This document shows positions 50,559-59,356 of a DNA stretch of 64,000 nt, one piece after another. Within the stretch, counting starts at the first letter, position 1. Every line of letters starts with the position of its first letter. Source of the stretch: Pseudomonadota bacterium. GTDB lineage: Bacteria > Pseudomonadota > Gammaproteobacteria > Burkholderiales > Gallionellaceae. A program made the translations under genes and the position numbers. The notes below the pieces were generated by a model. That model searched no databases. It worked only from the letters and a program-made list of their open reading frames with translations, and was not told where the DNA came from. The stretch is from NCBI GenBank assembly GCA_021782995.1, contig JAJXUI010000004.1, positions 1-64,000 on the forward strand, written 5' to 3'.

Positions 50559-51313
50559 AAATCGTCACCTGGAATGTAAATTCGCTCAAGGTCAGGTTAG
50601 GCCACGTGCAGGACTGGCTGGCACAGAACCAGCCGGATGTATTATGCCTGCAGGAAACCAAAACCGAAGATGCCAATTTTCCGCTTGAAGAAATCAACCA
50701 GACGGGTTATCAGGTCGTATTCAGCGGGCAGAAAACCTATAACGGTGTCGCAATCCTCAGCAAGTCTCCCGCAGCCGAGGTGCAATACGGCATTCCCGGG
50801 TTTGCCGATGAGCAGAAGCGTGTGCTTGCTGCAACGATAGCAGGGATACGCATCATCTGTGTCTATATTCCGAATGGCGAAAGCACGGACTCGGACAAAT
50901 ACCAGTACAAGCTGGGTTGGCTACAGGCGTTGCATGACTGGCTGAAAGCGGAAATGCAACGCCATCCAAAGCTGGCCTTGCTGGGGGATTACAACATTGC
51001 ACCGGAAGACCGGGATGTGCATGACCCGGAGGCCTGGGCCGGCAAGGTGCTGTGCAGCGATCCTGAACGTCAGGCATTCCGCAACCTGCTGCAGCTGGGT
51101 TTGCGCGATGCATTCCGCCTGTTCGAGCAACCGGAAAAAATGTACAGCTGGTGGGATTACCGCATGATGGGATTCCGCCGCAATCATGGCATGCGCATCG
51201 ATCACATCCTGATCAGCGATGCATTGCAATGTACTGCCTGCAATATCGACAAGGCGCCGCGCAAAATGGAAAGGCCTTCCGACCATACGCCGGTATGGGC
51301 AGAGGTCAACTGA
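50555..51313 (+). CDS. xthA: Exodeoxyribonuclease III
   Basis: 252 residues of the AP-endonuclease family: ITWN-like start VTWNVNSLKVRL, metal Glu in CLQETKTED, GDYNIAPEDRDVHDP, and the closing SDHTPVWAEV with catalytic Asp-His. It cuts DNA at abasic sites and trims 3' ends in base excision repair. The start overlaps the preceding gene by 4 bases. Confidence 0.93.
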   Translation: MKIVTWNVNSLKVRLGHVQDWLAQNQPDVLCLQETKTEDANFPLEEINQTGYQVVFSGQKTYNGVAILSKSPAAEVQYGIPGFADEQKRVLAATIAGIRIICVYIPNGESTDSDKYQYKLGWLQALHDWLKAEMQRHPKLALLGDYNIAPEDRDVHDPEAWAGKVLCSDPERQAFRNLLQLGLRDAFRLFEQPEKMYSWWDYRMMGFRRNHGMRIDHILISDALQCTACNIDKAPRKMERPSDHTPVWAEVN

Positions 51314-51361
51314 TAAAACACCCTCAGTCTGATTGGAATCGTTGCGAGCAAAGGAAAATCA

Positions 51362-51431
51362 GGCTCAAGCGGAGCCCAGACGCCGGAGCGTATGTGGAAA
51401 TACATGAGGATGGCGCGCAGCGCATGCGCCA
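51362..51431. ncRNA. Candidate structured element between convergent genes
   Basis: Three nested short stems follow each other: GGCTC/GAGCC at 51362-51376, GTAT/ATAC at 51390-51403, and TGGCGC/GCGCCA at 51411-51431. Motifs such as GGAGCGTA and ACATGAGG recall stem-loop repeats seen in betaproteobacterial intergenic regions. It may be an RNA structure or a small dispersed repeat; there is no T-run that would make a plain terminator. Confidence 0.3.
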
Positions 51432-51464
51432 AGGTTTCCCAGCGCAGTAGAGTGTAACGGACTG

Positions 51465-52826
51465 CTAGAAGCGGAGGCCGAGCTGGAATGCGCCCGCCAG
51501 CTCATGCTCATTGCCTGAGAGGGAGACATCGGCATGCAGGCCAAACGGCGAGAAGCCTATCCCGGCTGAAACGACATTGCGTGAACTGTCCACCAGATCT
51601 ACCCGCCAGCCTGCGCGCAACTGGCCGAAATAGCGAGCACTCAGTTCACCGCCCATCGAGATGTACTGGGTATAGTTTTCAAAACCTGCAGGATCATTTC
51701 GATACAAATCCATATCCATCGCCACGGATGACCATGAGTTGGTATAGGAAATGCCGGCGCGGGTTTGCGGAACCAGTCGCAGCGATTCACCAGTGGATAC
51801 CGGTGTCAGTCCAGGTGCCGGGGCGCGCTTGAAATACAGGAAATATGGAATCACATTTTTCACGACCAGTCCGGCCCGCCAGCCGTCACGGAAATTTTTT
51901 ACGGTACCGACATCGAGATTGAGCAGGCTGTACTGCGCCATATAGTCAGAGGAATTGAAACTCGAAAGCCCGGGGGAATTGATGCCGACAGGGATGTCGT
52001 ACAGCTTCGCATTGATGATCTTCGGCGTAATGCCGAAGGCGATACGGTTGCGCCGGGTAATCATGAATTCGCGCGAGAGGGCAAAGCCTGCTTCTCCCAG
52101 CACCACCCCGCGGGAGACGACAGTGGACTGCAAGGAATTCTGGTCGAATGCCGGCGTGCCGCAAGCCTGAATGGCAGCAGCAGCGGCTACCGGGTCAGGA
52201 TTCGCAGCGGCATTGCTGATGCAGGTCGCCTGAGTCGAAAGGTTTGAAATCAGCGTAGCGTCCTTGTACTGGAACACGGCACCACTGGACATCGTGCCAT
52301 TGGCAAAAAAAGCCAGCCCATAATTGCGGTTGGGAAAGCCGATCACGGTGGATACCCCGGCATCGAATGCCAGCGGCTTGTTGTTCAGCGTATCCAGTTT
52401 GGCAGAAAGCGTATTGAGATCGGTCGCCACGATACCCGCATTGGTTCCTACCACGGCAATATTGCCCGAGGTGGGCGTGGTGGTGGCAGTGGTAATGGCA
52501 GTATTCAGGTTGCTGACCGATGTGGTCAGGGTGTCGACATAATTACCATTCTGAAAATTGTTGATGCTGCCGATCAGGTCTTTCTGGTCAGCAACACGAA
52601 AGCCGATGGTAGGAATCGTGATGGAAAAGTCATCGGCATAGCGGGTAACCGATAGCAGTGCAGGATTGAACAGGGGTGCGGCAGCCGCATCTGCAATTGC
52701 CACACCCGCGCCACCCATCGCCATCGAGCGTGGATCGAGAAAGCTGAACGGCAGGGCGCCAGCCTGCTGGCTTGTCGCCAGCAGCAGGCATGTCAAACCA
52801 AGGCTGCGCTGTAGTCGTCTGTTCAT
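51465..52826 (-). CDS. TraF_2-type outer-membrane protein, paralogue 1
   Basis: 453 residues with a signal peptide of about 24 residues. The mature start PFSFLDPRSMAMGGAGVAIA followed by APLFNPALLS is the signature of the TraF_2 (conjugal transfer TraF-like) group, which shares its opening with FadL-type barrels. The rest alternates beta strands and ends in Phe (LGLRF), fitting a barrel. The family name does not prove a role in conjugation; no tra genes are near. It is a tandem paralogue of the gene at 53002, to which it is similar along the full length. Confidence 0.78.
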   Translation of the reverse strand: MNRRLQRSLGLTCLLLATSQQAGALPFSFLDPRSMAMGGAGVAIADAAAAPLFNPALLSVTRYADDFSITIPTIGFRVADQKDLIGSINNFQNGNYVDTLTTSVSNLNTAITTATTTPTSGNIAVVGTNAGIVATDLNTLSAKLDTLNNKPLAFDAGVSTVIGFPNRNYGLAFFANGTMSSGAVFQYKDATLISNLSTQATCISNAAANPDPVAAAAAIQACGTPAFDQNSLQSTVVSRGVVLGEAGFALSREFMITRRNRIAFGITPKIINAKLYDIPVGINSPGLSSFNSSDYMAQYSLLNLDVGTVKNFRDGWRAGLVVKNVIPYFLYFKRAPAPGLTPVSTGESLRLVPQTRAGISYTNSWSSVAMDMDLYRNDPAGFENYTQYISMGGELSARYFGQLRAGWRVDLVDSSRNVVSAGIGFSPFGLHADVSLSGNEHELAGAFQLGLRF

Positions 52827-52924
52827 GTATGGTGTGTGATGTCAAACAGGGGCATCTGTTCATTTATCGGCAGATGCCGGTAAAACTTTAGTGAAAATAT
52901 AATATTTAAATCAATACGTTACAA

Positions 52925-52963
52925 ATAAAATAAAAAACCCCTGCGTTGAAGCACAGGGGTTCC
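52925..52963 (-). terminator. Intrinsic terminator after the second TraF_2 gene
   Basis: Read on the minus strand: AACCCCTG stem pairing with CAGGGGTT around a 10-base loop, then TTTTTTATTTTATTT. It follows the gene that ends at 53002. Confidence 0.88.
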
Positions 52964-53001
52964 GATTACCTGCAAACGCAGGCAGATTTGACGGGCAGCG
53001 C

Positions 53002-54330
53002 TTAGAAGTGCATGCCGAGCTGGAACGAGCCACCCACTTCATCACTATTGCCAGCCACGGCGACATCGGCATGCACCACGCCCATGATGGCAAAGCCCAA
53101 GCCGGCAGAGGCGATGTTGCGAGCGCTATCTACCAGGTTCATGCGGTAGCCGGCGCGCAGCTGCAGCCAGCCCCATGCGTCCAGCTCGCCACCCAGCGCC
53201 AGATATTGAGAGGCTTGTTCAAAACCAGCCGGGTCATTTTTGGTCAGATCCAGATCCACACCCACGGTAGACCAGCTGGTGCTGTGTGATACACCAAAGC
53301 GTGCCTGTGGTTTCAACTGCAGCTGGGAACCTGTGGCAACAGGGGTGGTACCAGGTGTGGTAGCACGCTTGAAATCCAGTGTTTGCGGAATCACGTTCTT
53401 GATCACAATGCCGGTACGCCAGCCGGTGTCATCGTAAGCCTTTGCGGCACCGATATCGAAGTTGGCAAAGCTGTACTCGGCCAGATAATCAGCCCCTGTG
53501 ACATTGTTCTGGTTGGTGTCGCTGGCCTTGAGCTGCACGTCATACAGCTGGGCCTTGACGACTTTGGGCGTAATCGCCAGTGCCATCTTGCTGTCGGCAA
53601 TCTCGAATTCGTGCGACATCGCAACACCCATTTCTCCCAGTGCTACACCCTGGAAGTGCACACCGGATTTCAGGTCGGTGGTGCTGGTGTTTTTAAGCGC
53701 GGTACATGCAGTGCTGTTCAGGTTATTGTTACCGATGTCTGTACTGCATGTAGAAGCATTCGAAGTCCAGGTATTCAATGTACTTGCATCTTCGTAATTG
53801 AAAACACCACCCATCGTCACCTGGGCATTTGCATAAAAGGACAGGCCAAGTGATTTGCCGGGTATGCTGGCAATGGCTGCAGCACCACCATCAACCGCGA
53901 TGGGGCGCCCGCTCAGTGTTGTAAACTGGCTGGACAGACTGCTGATATCTGAAGAAATTCTGGATGCTGCGGTGGAAGCGGCACTTTGATTATTGGTGTT
54001 GATCGCGTTATTAAGATCGGTAATGTGCGTATTCAGTGTGCCGATGGTATCGGTAGACTGGAAAGTATCCAGTGCATCACGCAACTTGGTCGGGTCGGAG
54101 AGCTGAACGCCTACGGTCGGCAGGATCAGGGAGAAATCATCTTCCGGCTTGCTCACGGAAAGCAGCGCCGGGTTGAACAGCGGCGCTGCATCAGGCGAGC
54201 CGACTGCTACACCGACGCCGCCCATCGCCATCGAGCGCGTCTCGAAGCTGGCAAATGGAATGGCACTGGCCATCCCGGAAGCGGCAAACAAAGCACTGGC
54301 GAGCGCCAGTCTGGAATAACGGTATTTCAT
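53002..54330 (-). CDS. TraF_2-type outer-membrane protein, paralogue 2
   Basis: 442 residues from the ATG at 54330, which has GGGAGAAATC in front; the open frame extends 31 codons further but without a start signal. Signal peptide ends ASA; the mature start IPFASFETRSMAMGGVGVAV and LFNPALLS match the neighbour at 51465. The C-terminus LGMHF fits outer-membrane insertion. A Ser/Thr/Asn-rich stretch at about 100-160 and a Cys-containing loop (STCSTDIGNNN) distinguish it. It has its own terminator, and the paralogue downstream is separated by about 175 bases, so the two need not be one transcript. Confidence 0.78.
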   Translation of the reverse strand: MKYRYSRLALASALFAASGMASAIPFASFETRSMAMGGVGVAVGSPDAAPLFNPALLSVSKPEDDFSLILPTVGVQLSDPTKLRDALDTFQSTDTIGTLNTHITDLNNAINTNNQSAASTAASRISSDISSLSSQFTTLSGRPIAVDGGAAAIASIPGKSLGLSFYANAQVTMGGVFNYEDASTLNTWTSNASTCSTDIGNNNLNSTACTALKNTSTTDLKSGVHFQGVALGEMGVAMSHEFEIADSKMALAITPKVVKAQLYDVQLKASDTNQNNVTGADYLAEYSFANFDIGAAKAYDDTGWRTGIVIKNVIPQTLDFKRATTPGTTPVATGSQLQLKPQARFGVSHSTSWSTVGVDLDLTKNDPAGFEQASQYLALGGELDAWGWLQLRAGYRMNLVDSARNIASAGLGFAIMGVVHADVAVAGNSDEVGGSFQLGMHF

Positions 54331-54585
54331 GATTTCTCCCTTGAAGATAATAGAGTTGATGCCAAAGCTACATTTTAGATGTGTACATAGAATGCATACA
54401 GCCGACTTTTGGGTCAATTGCAACCCGATGGACGGCTGAAGCAGTGATACTGATATGTTTGAGATGTATATGTAGATTGTCAGTTGTTGAAGTATTGCAC
54501 GGAAGTGAATTTATTAATTATTCCGGCACCACATTCGTACTGCGATAACTACATAACATGATGAGTATTATATGATATTCTGGAA

Positions 54586-55989
54586 TCAATCTTTTCCTGC
54601 ATCGAGTCCAAGCTCCTGGATTTTTCGTGTCAGGGTATTGCGCCCCATGCCCAGCAGATTAGCGGCTTCAATGCGGCGTCCGCCAGTGTGTTCAAGCGCC
54701 TGGTTGATCAGGGTGCTTTCAAACTGCTGGCTCAGCGTATCAAGTATGTTGTGATCACCGCGTTGCAATGCGAGCGCTACCTGCTGTTTCAGCACACTGC
54801 GCCAGTCACCCGCAGTCATCACTGGCTGCAGGGTGCTGACTTCGCGCCACTCCGGCGGCAGGTCTGCAATCTCGATCTGCTGTGTCGGTGTCATCACGGT
54901 CAGCCAGTGGCACAGATTTTCCAGCTGCCGCACATTACCGGGTATGTCTTGCGCAGAAAGATAATTCAGTGCGGCTTCACTGATGGTTTTGGGGGTGACA
55001 TTGAGTTCCTTCGCACTCTTCTGCAGGAAGTGCTTGGCCAGCAGCGGTATGTCTTCGCGCCGTTCACGCAACGGTGGCAAGCGCAAGCGGATCACATTCA
55101 GGCGATGGAACAGGTCTTCGCGGAACAGTCCCTGCTTTACCCGGTCTTCAAGATTCTGGTGCGTCGCAGCAATGATGCGCACATTGGCCTTGATCGGTTG
55201 ATGCCCGCCCACACGGTAGTAATTGCCATCTGACAGCACCCGCAACAAGCGGGTCTGCAATTCCGGTGGCATGTCGCCGATCTCATCGAGAAACAGGGTG
55301 CCGCCTTCCGCCTGTTCGAAGCGGCCGCGACGCGTGGTCTGTGCGCCGGTAAAGGCGCCACGCTCATGGCCGAACAGCTCGGATTCCAGCAAGTCCTTCG
55401 GTATCGCTGCGGTATTGATCGCGATAAAGGGCTGGTCTGCACGCGGGCTATGGCGATGCAGTGCATGCGCGACCAGTTCCTTGCCGGAGCCAGATTCACC
55501 CGTGATCAAAACCGTCGCGTTGGATTGTGCAAGCCTGCCGATTGCGCGAAACACTTCCTGCATCGCGGGTGCCTGGCCGAGAATGTCGGGTGAAATCGAG
55601 GCTTCCTCTGCTGGCGTATGCGAGCGTTGGCTCTGTGTCAATGCCCGGCGTACAAGGTCTACAGCGTGGTCGATATCAAACGGCTTGGGCAGGTATTCGA
55701 ACGCGCCGCCCTGGAAGGAAGCCACAGCGCTTTCCAGGTCGGAATAGGCTGTCATGATGATGACAGGCAGATAGGGGAGCTTGTCATGCAGCAGCTGCAG
55801 CAGATCCAGCCCGGAACGACCTGGCATGCGGATATCGCTGATCACGATCTGTGGTGAATCATGCTTCAGGTCATCCATTGCCTCTTCCGCGGAAGAGAAG
55901 CTCTTGAAATCGATACCTTCACGTTCCAGCGCCTTTTCCAGCACCCAGCGTATCGATCGGTCATCATCAATAATCCAGACAGGTTTCAT
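54586..55989 (-). CDS. ntrC: Nitrogen regulation response regulator NtrC
   Basis: 467 residues in three parts: receiver with Asp52 (VISDIRMPGRSG), AAA+ sigma-54 activator with Walker A GESGSGKE, GAFTGA contact loop and arginine-finger region, and a Fis-type HTH at the C-terminus (RRIEAANLLGMGRNTLTRKI). Phosphorylated by NtrB under low nitrogen, it drives sigma-54 promoters such as glnA nearby. It lies 35 bases downstream of ntrB on the same strand. Confidence 0.96.
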   Translation of the reverse strand: MKPVWIIDDDRSIRWVLEKALEREGIDFKSFSSAEEAMDDLKHDSPQIVISDIRMPGRSGLDLLQLLHDKLPYLPVIIMTAYSDLESAVASFQGGAFEYLPKPFDIDHAVDLVRRALTQSQRSHTPAEEASISPDILGQAPAMQEVFRAIGRLAQSNATVLITGESGSGKELVAHALHRHSPRADQPFIAINTAAIPKDLLESELFGHERGAFTGAQTTRRGRFEQAEGGTLFLDEIGDMPPELQTRLLRVLSDGNYYRVGGHQPIKANVRIIAATHQNLEDRVKQGLFREDLFHRLNVIRLRLPPLRERREDIPLLAKHFLQKSAKELNVTPKTISEAALNYLSAQDIPGNVRQLENLCHWLTVMTPTQQIEIADLPPEWREVSTLQPVMTAGDWRSVLKQQVALALQRGDHNILDTLSQQFESTLINQALEHTGGRRIEAANLLGMGRNTLTRKIQELGLDAGKD

Positions 55990-56024
55990 GTGTTTTATCC
56001 ATCAATCAAAAGTAAATTTCGCAT

Positions 56025-57077
56025 TTATGCTTCAAGAAAAGGCAGGCTCACGGTGAAGCAGGTTCGGCCGGGCTCGCTCTCAAATTCGATCGTGCCCTGG
56101 TGCTGGTTGATGAAATCCTGTGCCAGGGTCAGTCCAAGCCCATGGCCGTCTGGCCTGCCGGAAACCAACGGATAAAAAATCTTGTCCTTGAGGTGGACAG
56201 GTATGCCAGGGCCATCATCTATCACCTGAACCACAACCGAAAGCGGAAAGCGTCGCTTCATCAGGGTGAGCTGGCGAGCAACGCGGGTGCGCAGGGTAAT
56301 GTGCCCCTTCCCTTGCATGGCCTGGGCGGCATTGCGCACCAGATTCAGGAAAACCTGGATCAATTGCTCCTTGTCACCGGTCAGTTCAGGCAGGCTCAGG
56401 TCATAATCGCGCTGAATGCGCAGTCCGCTGGAAATTTCTGCCAGCACCACACTGCGAACGCGCTCCAGCACTTCATGGATATTGAGTGCACTGAAATGGG
56501 GCGTATGCTGAGGCGTCAGCAATTTCTCCATCAGGGTGCGCAGCCGGTCTGCTTCCTGGATGATCACTTGGGTATATTCACGCAAGGCCGGGATATCCAG
56601 TTCGTGTTCCAGCAGTTGCGCAGCACCCCGTATGCCACCCAGCGGATTCTTGATTTCATGTGCCAGATTGCGCAACAGCAGCCGGTTTGCCTGGGTCTGG
56701 TCCAGCATCTGCTCCTCGCGCGCCAGCTTCAATGGGCGATCCATGGTGTGGAATTCCAGCAGCAAGGCCACGGAATTACCCTGCAAAGGCGTAGCAGCCA
56801 GACTCAGGTGATATTTTGCGCTACTGCCATGCGTGCCCAGCATCAGGTCATGCGTGATGTGGCAGGCATTTTCCTCCAGCGCCATCCTGATGGTATTGAA
56901 TAGCTGCTCGGTATGCGTAAATGCGTGCTGTAGCGGGTGATTCAGCAGATTATTCTGGCTGAGGGCAAACAGGGTTTCTGCTGCAGGGTTGAGGTAAACG
57001 ATGCGTGATTCGCCATCCAGCAGAACAATGGCAGTATGCAGTGAATCAAGGTTTGGAAATGTCAAATGGTTGGGCAT
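56025..57077 (-). CDS. ntrB: Nitrogen regulation sensor kinase NtrB
   Basis: 350 residues, cytoplasmic. PAS domain at about 8-115, then His140 in LAHEIKNPLGGIRGAA, the N-box NLVRNAAQAM and a GHGLGLTLAQ G-box. It phosphorylates or dephosphorylates NtrC depending on PII state. No transmembrane segment is present, as usual. It is upstream of ntrC on the same strand. Confidence 0.96.
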   Translation of the reverse strand: MPNHLTFPNLDSLHTAIVLLDGESRIVYLNPAAETLFALSQNNLLNHPLQHAFTHTEQLFNTIRMALEENACHITHDLMLGTHGSSAKYHLSLAATPLQGNSVALLLEFHTMDRPLKLAREEQMLDQTQANRLLLRNLAHEIKNPLGGIRGAAQLLEHELDIPALREYTQVIIQEADRLRTLMEKLLTPQHTPHFSALNIHEVLERVRSVVLAEISSGLRIQRDYDLSLPELTGDKEQLIQVFLNLVRNAAQAMQGKGHITLRTRVARQLTLMKRRFPLSVVVQVIDDGPGIPVHLKDKIFYPLVSGRPDGHGLGLTLAQDFINQHQGTIEFESEPGRTCFTVSLPFLEA

Positions 57078-57138
57078 GTGCTTTATTAAGCAGAAACTAT
57101 GCCAGATTTATATTGATTGTTCTGCCGCCATTGCTCCG

Positions 57139-57618
57139 TTATTTCAGGCTGGAAATCTCGGTTTCCAGCGCCTTGATGTTCTGTTCGTGTATCGAGACAT
57201 CGTTCTGAGCGCCCTTGAGCTTGTCTGCATATTCGGCAGATCCGCGGAAGGGAATGCCATCTTTGCCAACCACGGGAACAGGATTGTCCTCGAGATCTTT
57301 CATGCTGGCCTTTGCGCTTTCCAGCAGCTTCTGCTCGGAGCTCAGTTCATCCTGCAGAATGATGCGGCGGGTTTCATCGCGACGTTTCTGGGTTTCCCGG
57401 TCCACTCTCGGGAAGTTTTCAGGAGTAGATGACCGGTTGCCCTCTTTGCCGTTGCCATTGATGACCTGCAAGGGTTTCAGGTGAATTTTCTTGCCGCCCT
57501 TGAGCGGCTCGCTGGAATAGGTGACGTGACCATCCTTGTCGACGCGCTTGTAGATTTCGGCTTGTGCCTGGAAAGCGAGGAACAGCCCGAATATGACAAA
57601 TAGACCAGATAATTTCAT
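57139..57618 (-). CDS. DUF4124 domain protein
   Basis: 159 residues from the ATG at 57618 (AGGC upstream); an in-frame ATG 12 codons earlier lacks a site. Signal peptide ends AQA, then a DUF4124 segment EIYKRVDKDGHVTYSSEP, then a charged coiled-coil-like part with QKRRDETRRIILQDELSSEQ and a C-terminal ALETEISSL. A role at the envelope is likely but unknown. It lies between glnA and ntrB, a place where such small genes are often found in betaproteobacteria. Confidence 0.82.
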   Translation of the reverse strand: MKLSGLFVIFGLFLAFQAQAEIYKRVDKDGHVTYSSEPLKGGKKIHLKPLQVINGNGKEGNRSSTPENFPRVDRETQKRRDETRRIILQDELSSEQKLLESAKASMKDLEDNPVPVVGKDGIPFRGSAEYADKLKGAQNDVSIHEQNIKALETEISSLK

Positions 57619-57683
57619 GTAGTTGCCTGTAGACAGGCTTGCAGTATAGGTCATGCACCGTTATGTGACAAATCAGGCAGCAG

Positions 57684-57718
57684 ATAAAAAAAGAACGGGG
57701 CCTTGCGGCCCCGTTCTG
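57684..57718 (-). terminator. Terminator of glnA
   Basis: GAACGGGGCC-TTGC-GGCCCCGTTC stem, followed on the minus strand by seven T. It lies 35 bases after the glnA stop. Confidence 0.93.
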
Positions 57719-57752
57719 TGTTGCTACCTGAAAGTCCTTCAGATACTACACA

Positions 57753-59168
57753 TTAGATCGAGTAGTACATGTCGAATTCAACTGGATGTGTTGTCATGCG
57801 GATGCGATTCACTTCCTGCATCTTCAGGTCGATGTAGGCATCGATGAAGTCATTGGAGAATACGCCACCACGTGTCAGGAACTCGCGGTCCTTGTCCAGT
57901 GCTGCCAATGCTTCGTCCAGGGATGCGCAAACTGTCGGGATCTTTGCATCTTCTTCTGGTGGCAGGTCATACAGGTTCTTGTCTGCCGGGTCGCCTGGGT
58001 GAATCTTGTTCTGTACGCCGTCCAGACCGGCCATCATCAGCGCAGCGAACGCCATGTATGGATTGGCTGTCGGATCGGGGAAGCGAGTCTCGATACGACG
58101 GGCTTTTTCGCCGGCAACGTGAGGAATGCGGATCGAAGCGGAGCGGTTCTTCGCAGAGTAAGCCACTTTCACTGGAGCTTCATAGTGAGGAACCAGGCGC
58201 TTGTAGGAGTTGGTGCCTGGGTTGGTGATCGCGTTCAGCGCTTTCACGTGCTTCACGATACCGCCGATGTAGTACAGCGCGAACTCGGACAGGCCTGCAT
58301 AGCCATTACCTGCGAACAGGTTCTTGCCGTCTTTCCAGATGGACTGGTGTACATGCATGCCGGATCCGTTGTCGCCAACGATAGGCTTGGGCATGAAGGT
58401 CGCTGTCTTGCCGTACTGGTGGGCCACGTTGTGCACGATGTACTTCAGGGTCTGTGTCCAGTCTGCGCGCTTGACCAGTGTGTTGAATACAGTGCCGATT
58501 TCGCACTGGCCGGCTGTAGCAACTTCGTGGTGATGCACTTCAACAGGGATGCCAACCTGTTCGAGGGCCAGACACATTGCAGAGCGGATGTCATGCAGTG
58601 AATCCACCGGAGGCACGGGGAAGTAGCCACCTTTTACTGATGGACGATGGCCGGTGTTGCCACCTTCGAATTTTTCATTGGATGCCCATGCTGCTTCTTC
58701 GGAATTGATTTTCACGGAGCAACCGGACATGTCGATATGCCAGTTAACGGAGTCGAAGATGAAGAATTCTGGCTCAGGACCGAAGTAGGCTGTGTCGCCC
58801 AGGCCGGTGGACTTCAGGTAGGCTTCAGCGCGCTTGGCGATGGAGCGTGGGTCGCGGTCGTAGCCCTTGCCATCGGTTGGCTCGATGACGTCGCATGTCA
58901 TTACCAGTGTGGCTTCGTCCATGAAAGGGTCAACATAGGCAGATGCTGCATCTGGCAGCAACAGCATGTCTGAAGCCTGAATGCCTTTCCAGCCTGCGAT
59001 GGAAGAGCCGTCAAAAGCATGGCCGTCAGAGAATTTGTCTTCGCCGAAGTATTTGGCCGGTACGGAAACGTGCTGTTCCTTGCCGCGAGTGTCGGTGAAA
59101 CGCAGGTCAACGAATTTGACCTCGCCGCCCTTGATGTATTTGCTTGCTTCAGCAGCAGACTTGAACAT
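57753..59168 (-). CDS. glnA: Glutamine synthetase, type I
   Basis: 471 residues, dodecameric GSI length. Visible: [40 protein letters not shown]-like metal site, and the adenylylation Tyr in NLYDLPPEE. It joins ammonia and glutamate with ATP. The start has AGGAGAGGAAG in front. Upstream are a sigma-54 promoter and two NtrC-like sites, and ntrB-ntrC lie downstream, so nitrogen limitation controls it. The Tyr also allows control by adenylylation. Confidence 0.97.
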   Translation of the reverse strand: MFKSAAEASKYIKGGEVKFVDLRFTDTRGKEQHVSVPAKYFGEDKFSDGHAFDGSSIAGWKGIQASDMLLLPDAASAYVDPFMDEATLVMTCDVIEPTDGKGYDRDPRSIAKRAEAYLKSTGLGDTAYFGPEPEFFIFDSVNWHIDMSGCSVKINSEEAAWASNEKFEGGNTGHRPSVKGGYFPVPPVDSLHDIRSAMCLALEQVGIPVEVHHHEVATAGQCEIGTVFNTLVKRADWTQTLKYIVHNVAHQYGKTATFMPKPIVGDNGSGMHVHQSIWKDGKNLFAGNGYAGLSEFALYYIGGIVKHVKALNAITNPGTNSYKRLVPHYEAPVKVAYSAKNRSASIRIPHVAGEKARRIETRFPDPTANPYMAFAALMMAGLDGVQNKIHPGDPADKNLYDLPPEEDAKIPTVCASLDEALAALDKDREFLTRGGVFSNDFIDAYIDLKMQEVNRIRMTTHPVEFDMYYSI

Positions 59169-59230
59169 TCTTCCTCTCCTAAAGATAAATTAAAGTAATA
59201 AAAATCCGAAATGACCGGGTAATCTGTATC

Positions 59231-59246
59231 AGCACGATTCGTGCCA
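59231..59246 (-). promoter_or_regulatory. Sigma-54 promoter of glnA
   Basis: On the minus strand TGGCACGAATCGTGCT. The consensus TGGCACG-N4-TTGCW differs at one base, and GG and GC are the required 12 positions apart. The predicted transcript starts about 50 bases before the ATG at 59168. Confidence 0.85.
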
Positions 59247-59308
59247 GGCTTCTAATTGTCTGAAGCGCGCATTCTGCCATACCGTAAGGGGGAATGCTCA
59301 AAATTGTG

Positions 59309-59356
59309 CGCCCCGAACTGGTGCCGTTCAATAAGTGTGCGCACTACTTTGGTGCA
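59309..59356. promoter_or_regulatory. Two NtrC-like enhancer sites upstream of glnA
   Basis: CGCACTACTTTGGTGCA at 59340-59356 matches the NtrC consensus TGCAC-N-TGGTGCA in all but the first arm base. A weaker site CGCCCCGAACTGGTGCC lies at 59309-59325. They are 31 bases apart, about three helical turns, and 60-125 bases upstream of the sigma-54 promoter. The stronger site overlaps the end of the CDF gene at 59344. Confidence 0.75.

Noticed and set aside
51465-54330. Conjugation locus
   Set aside because: Only the TraF_2 family name suggests it; no relaxase, coupling protein or pilus assembly gene is present.
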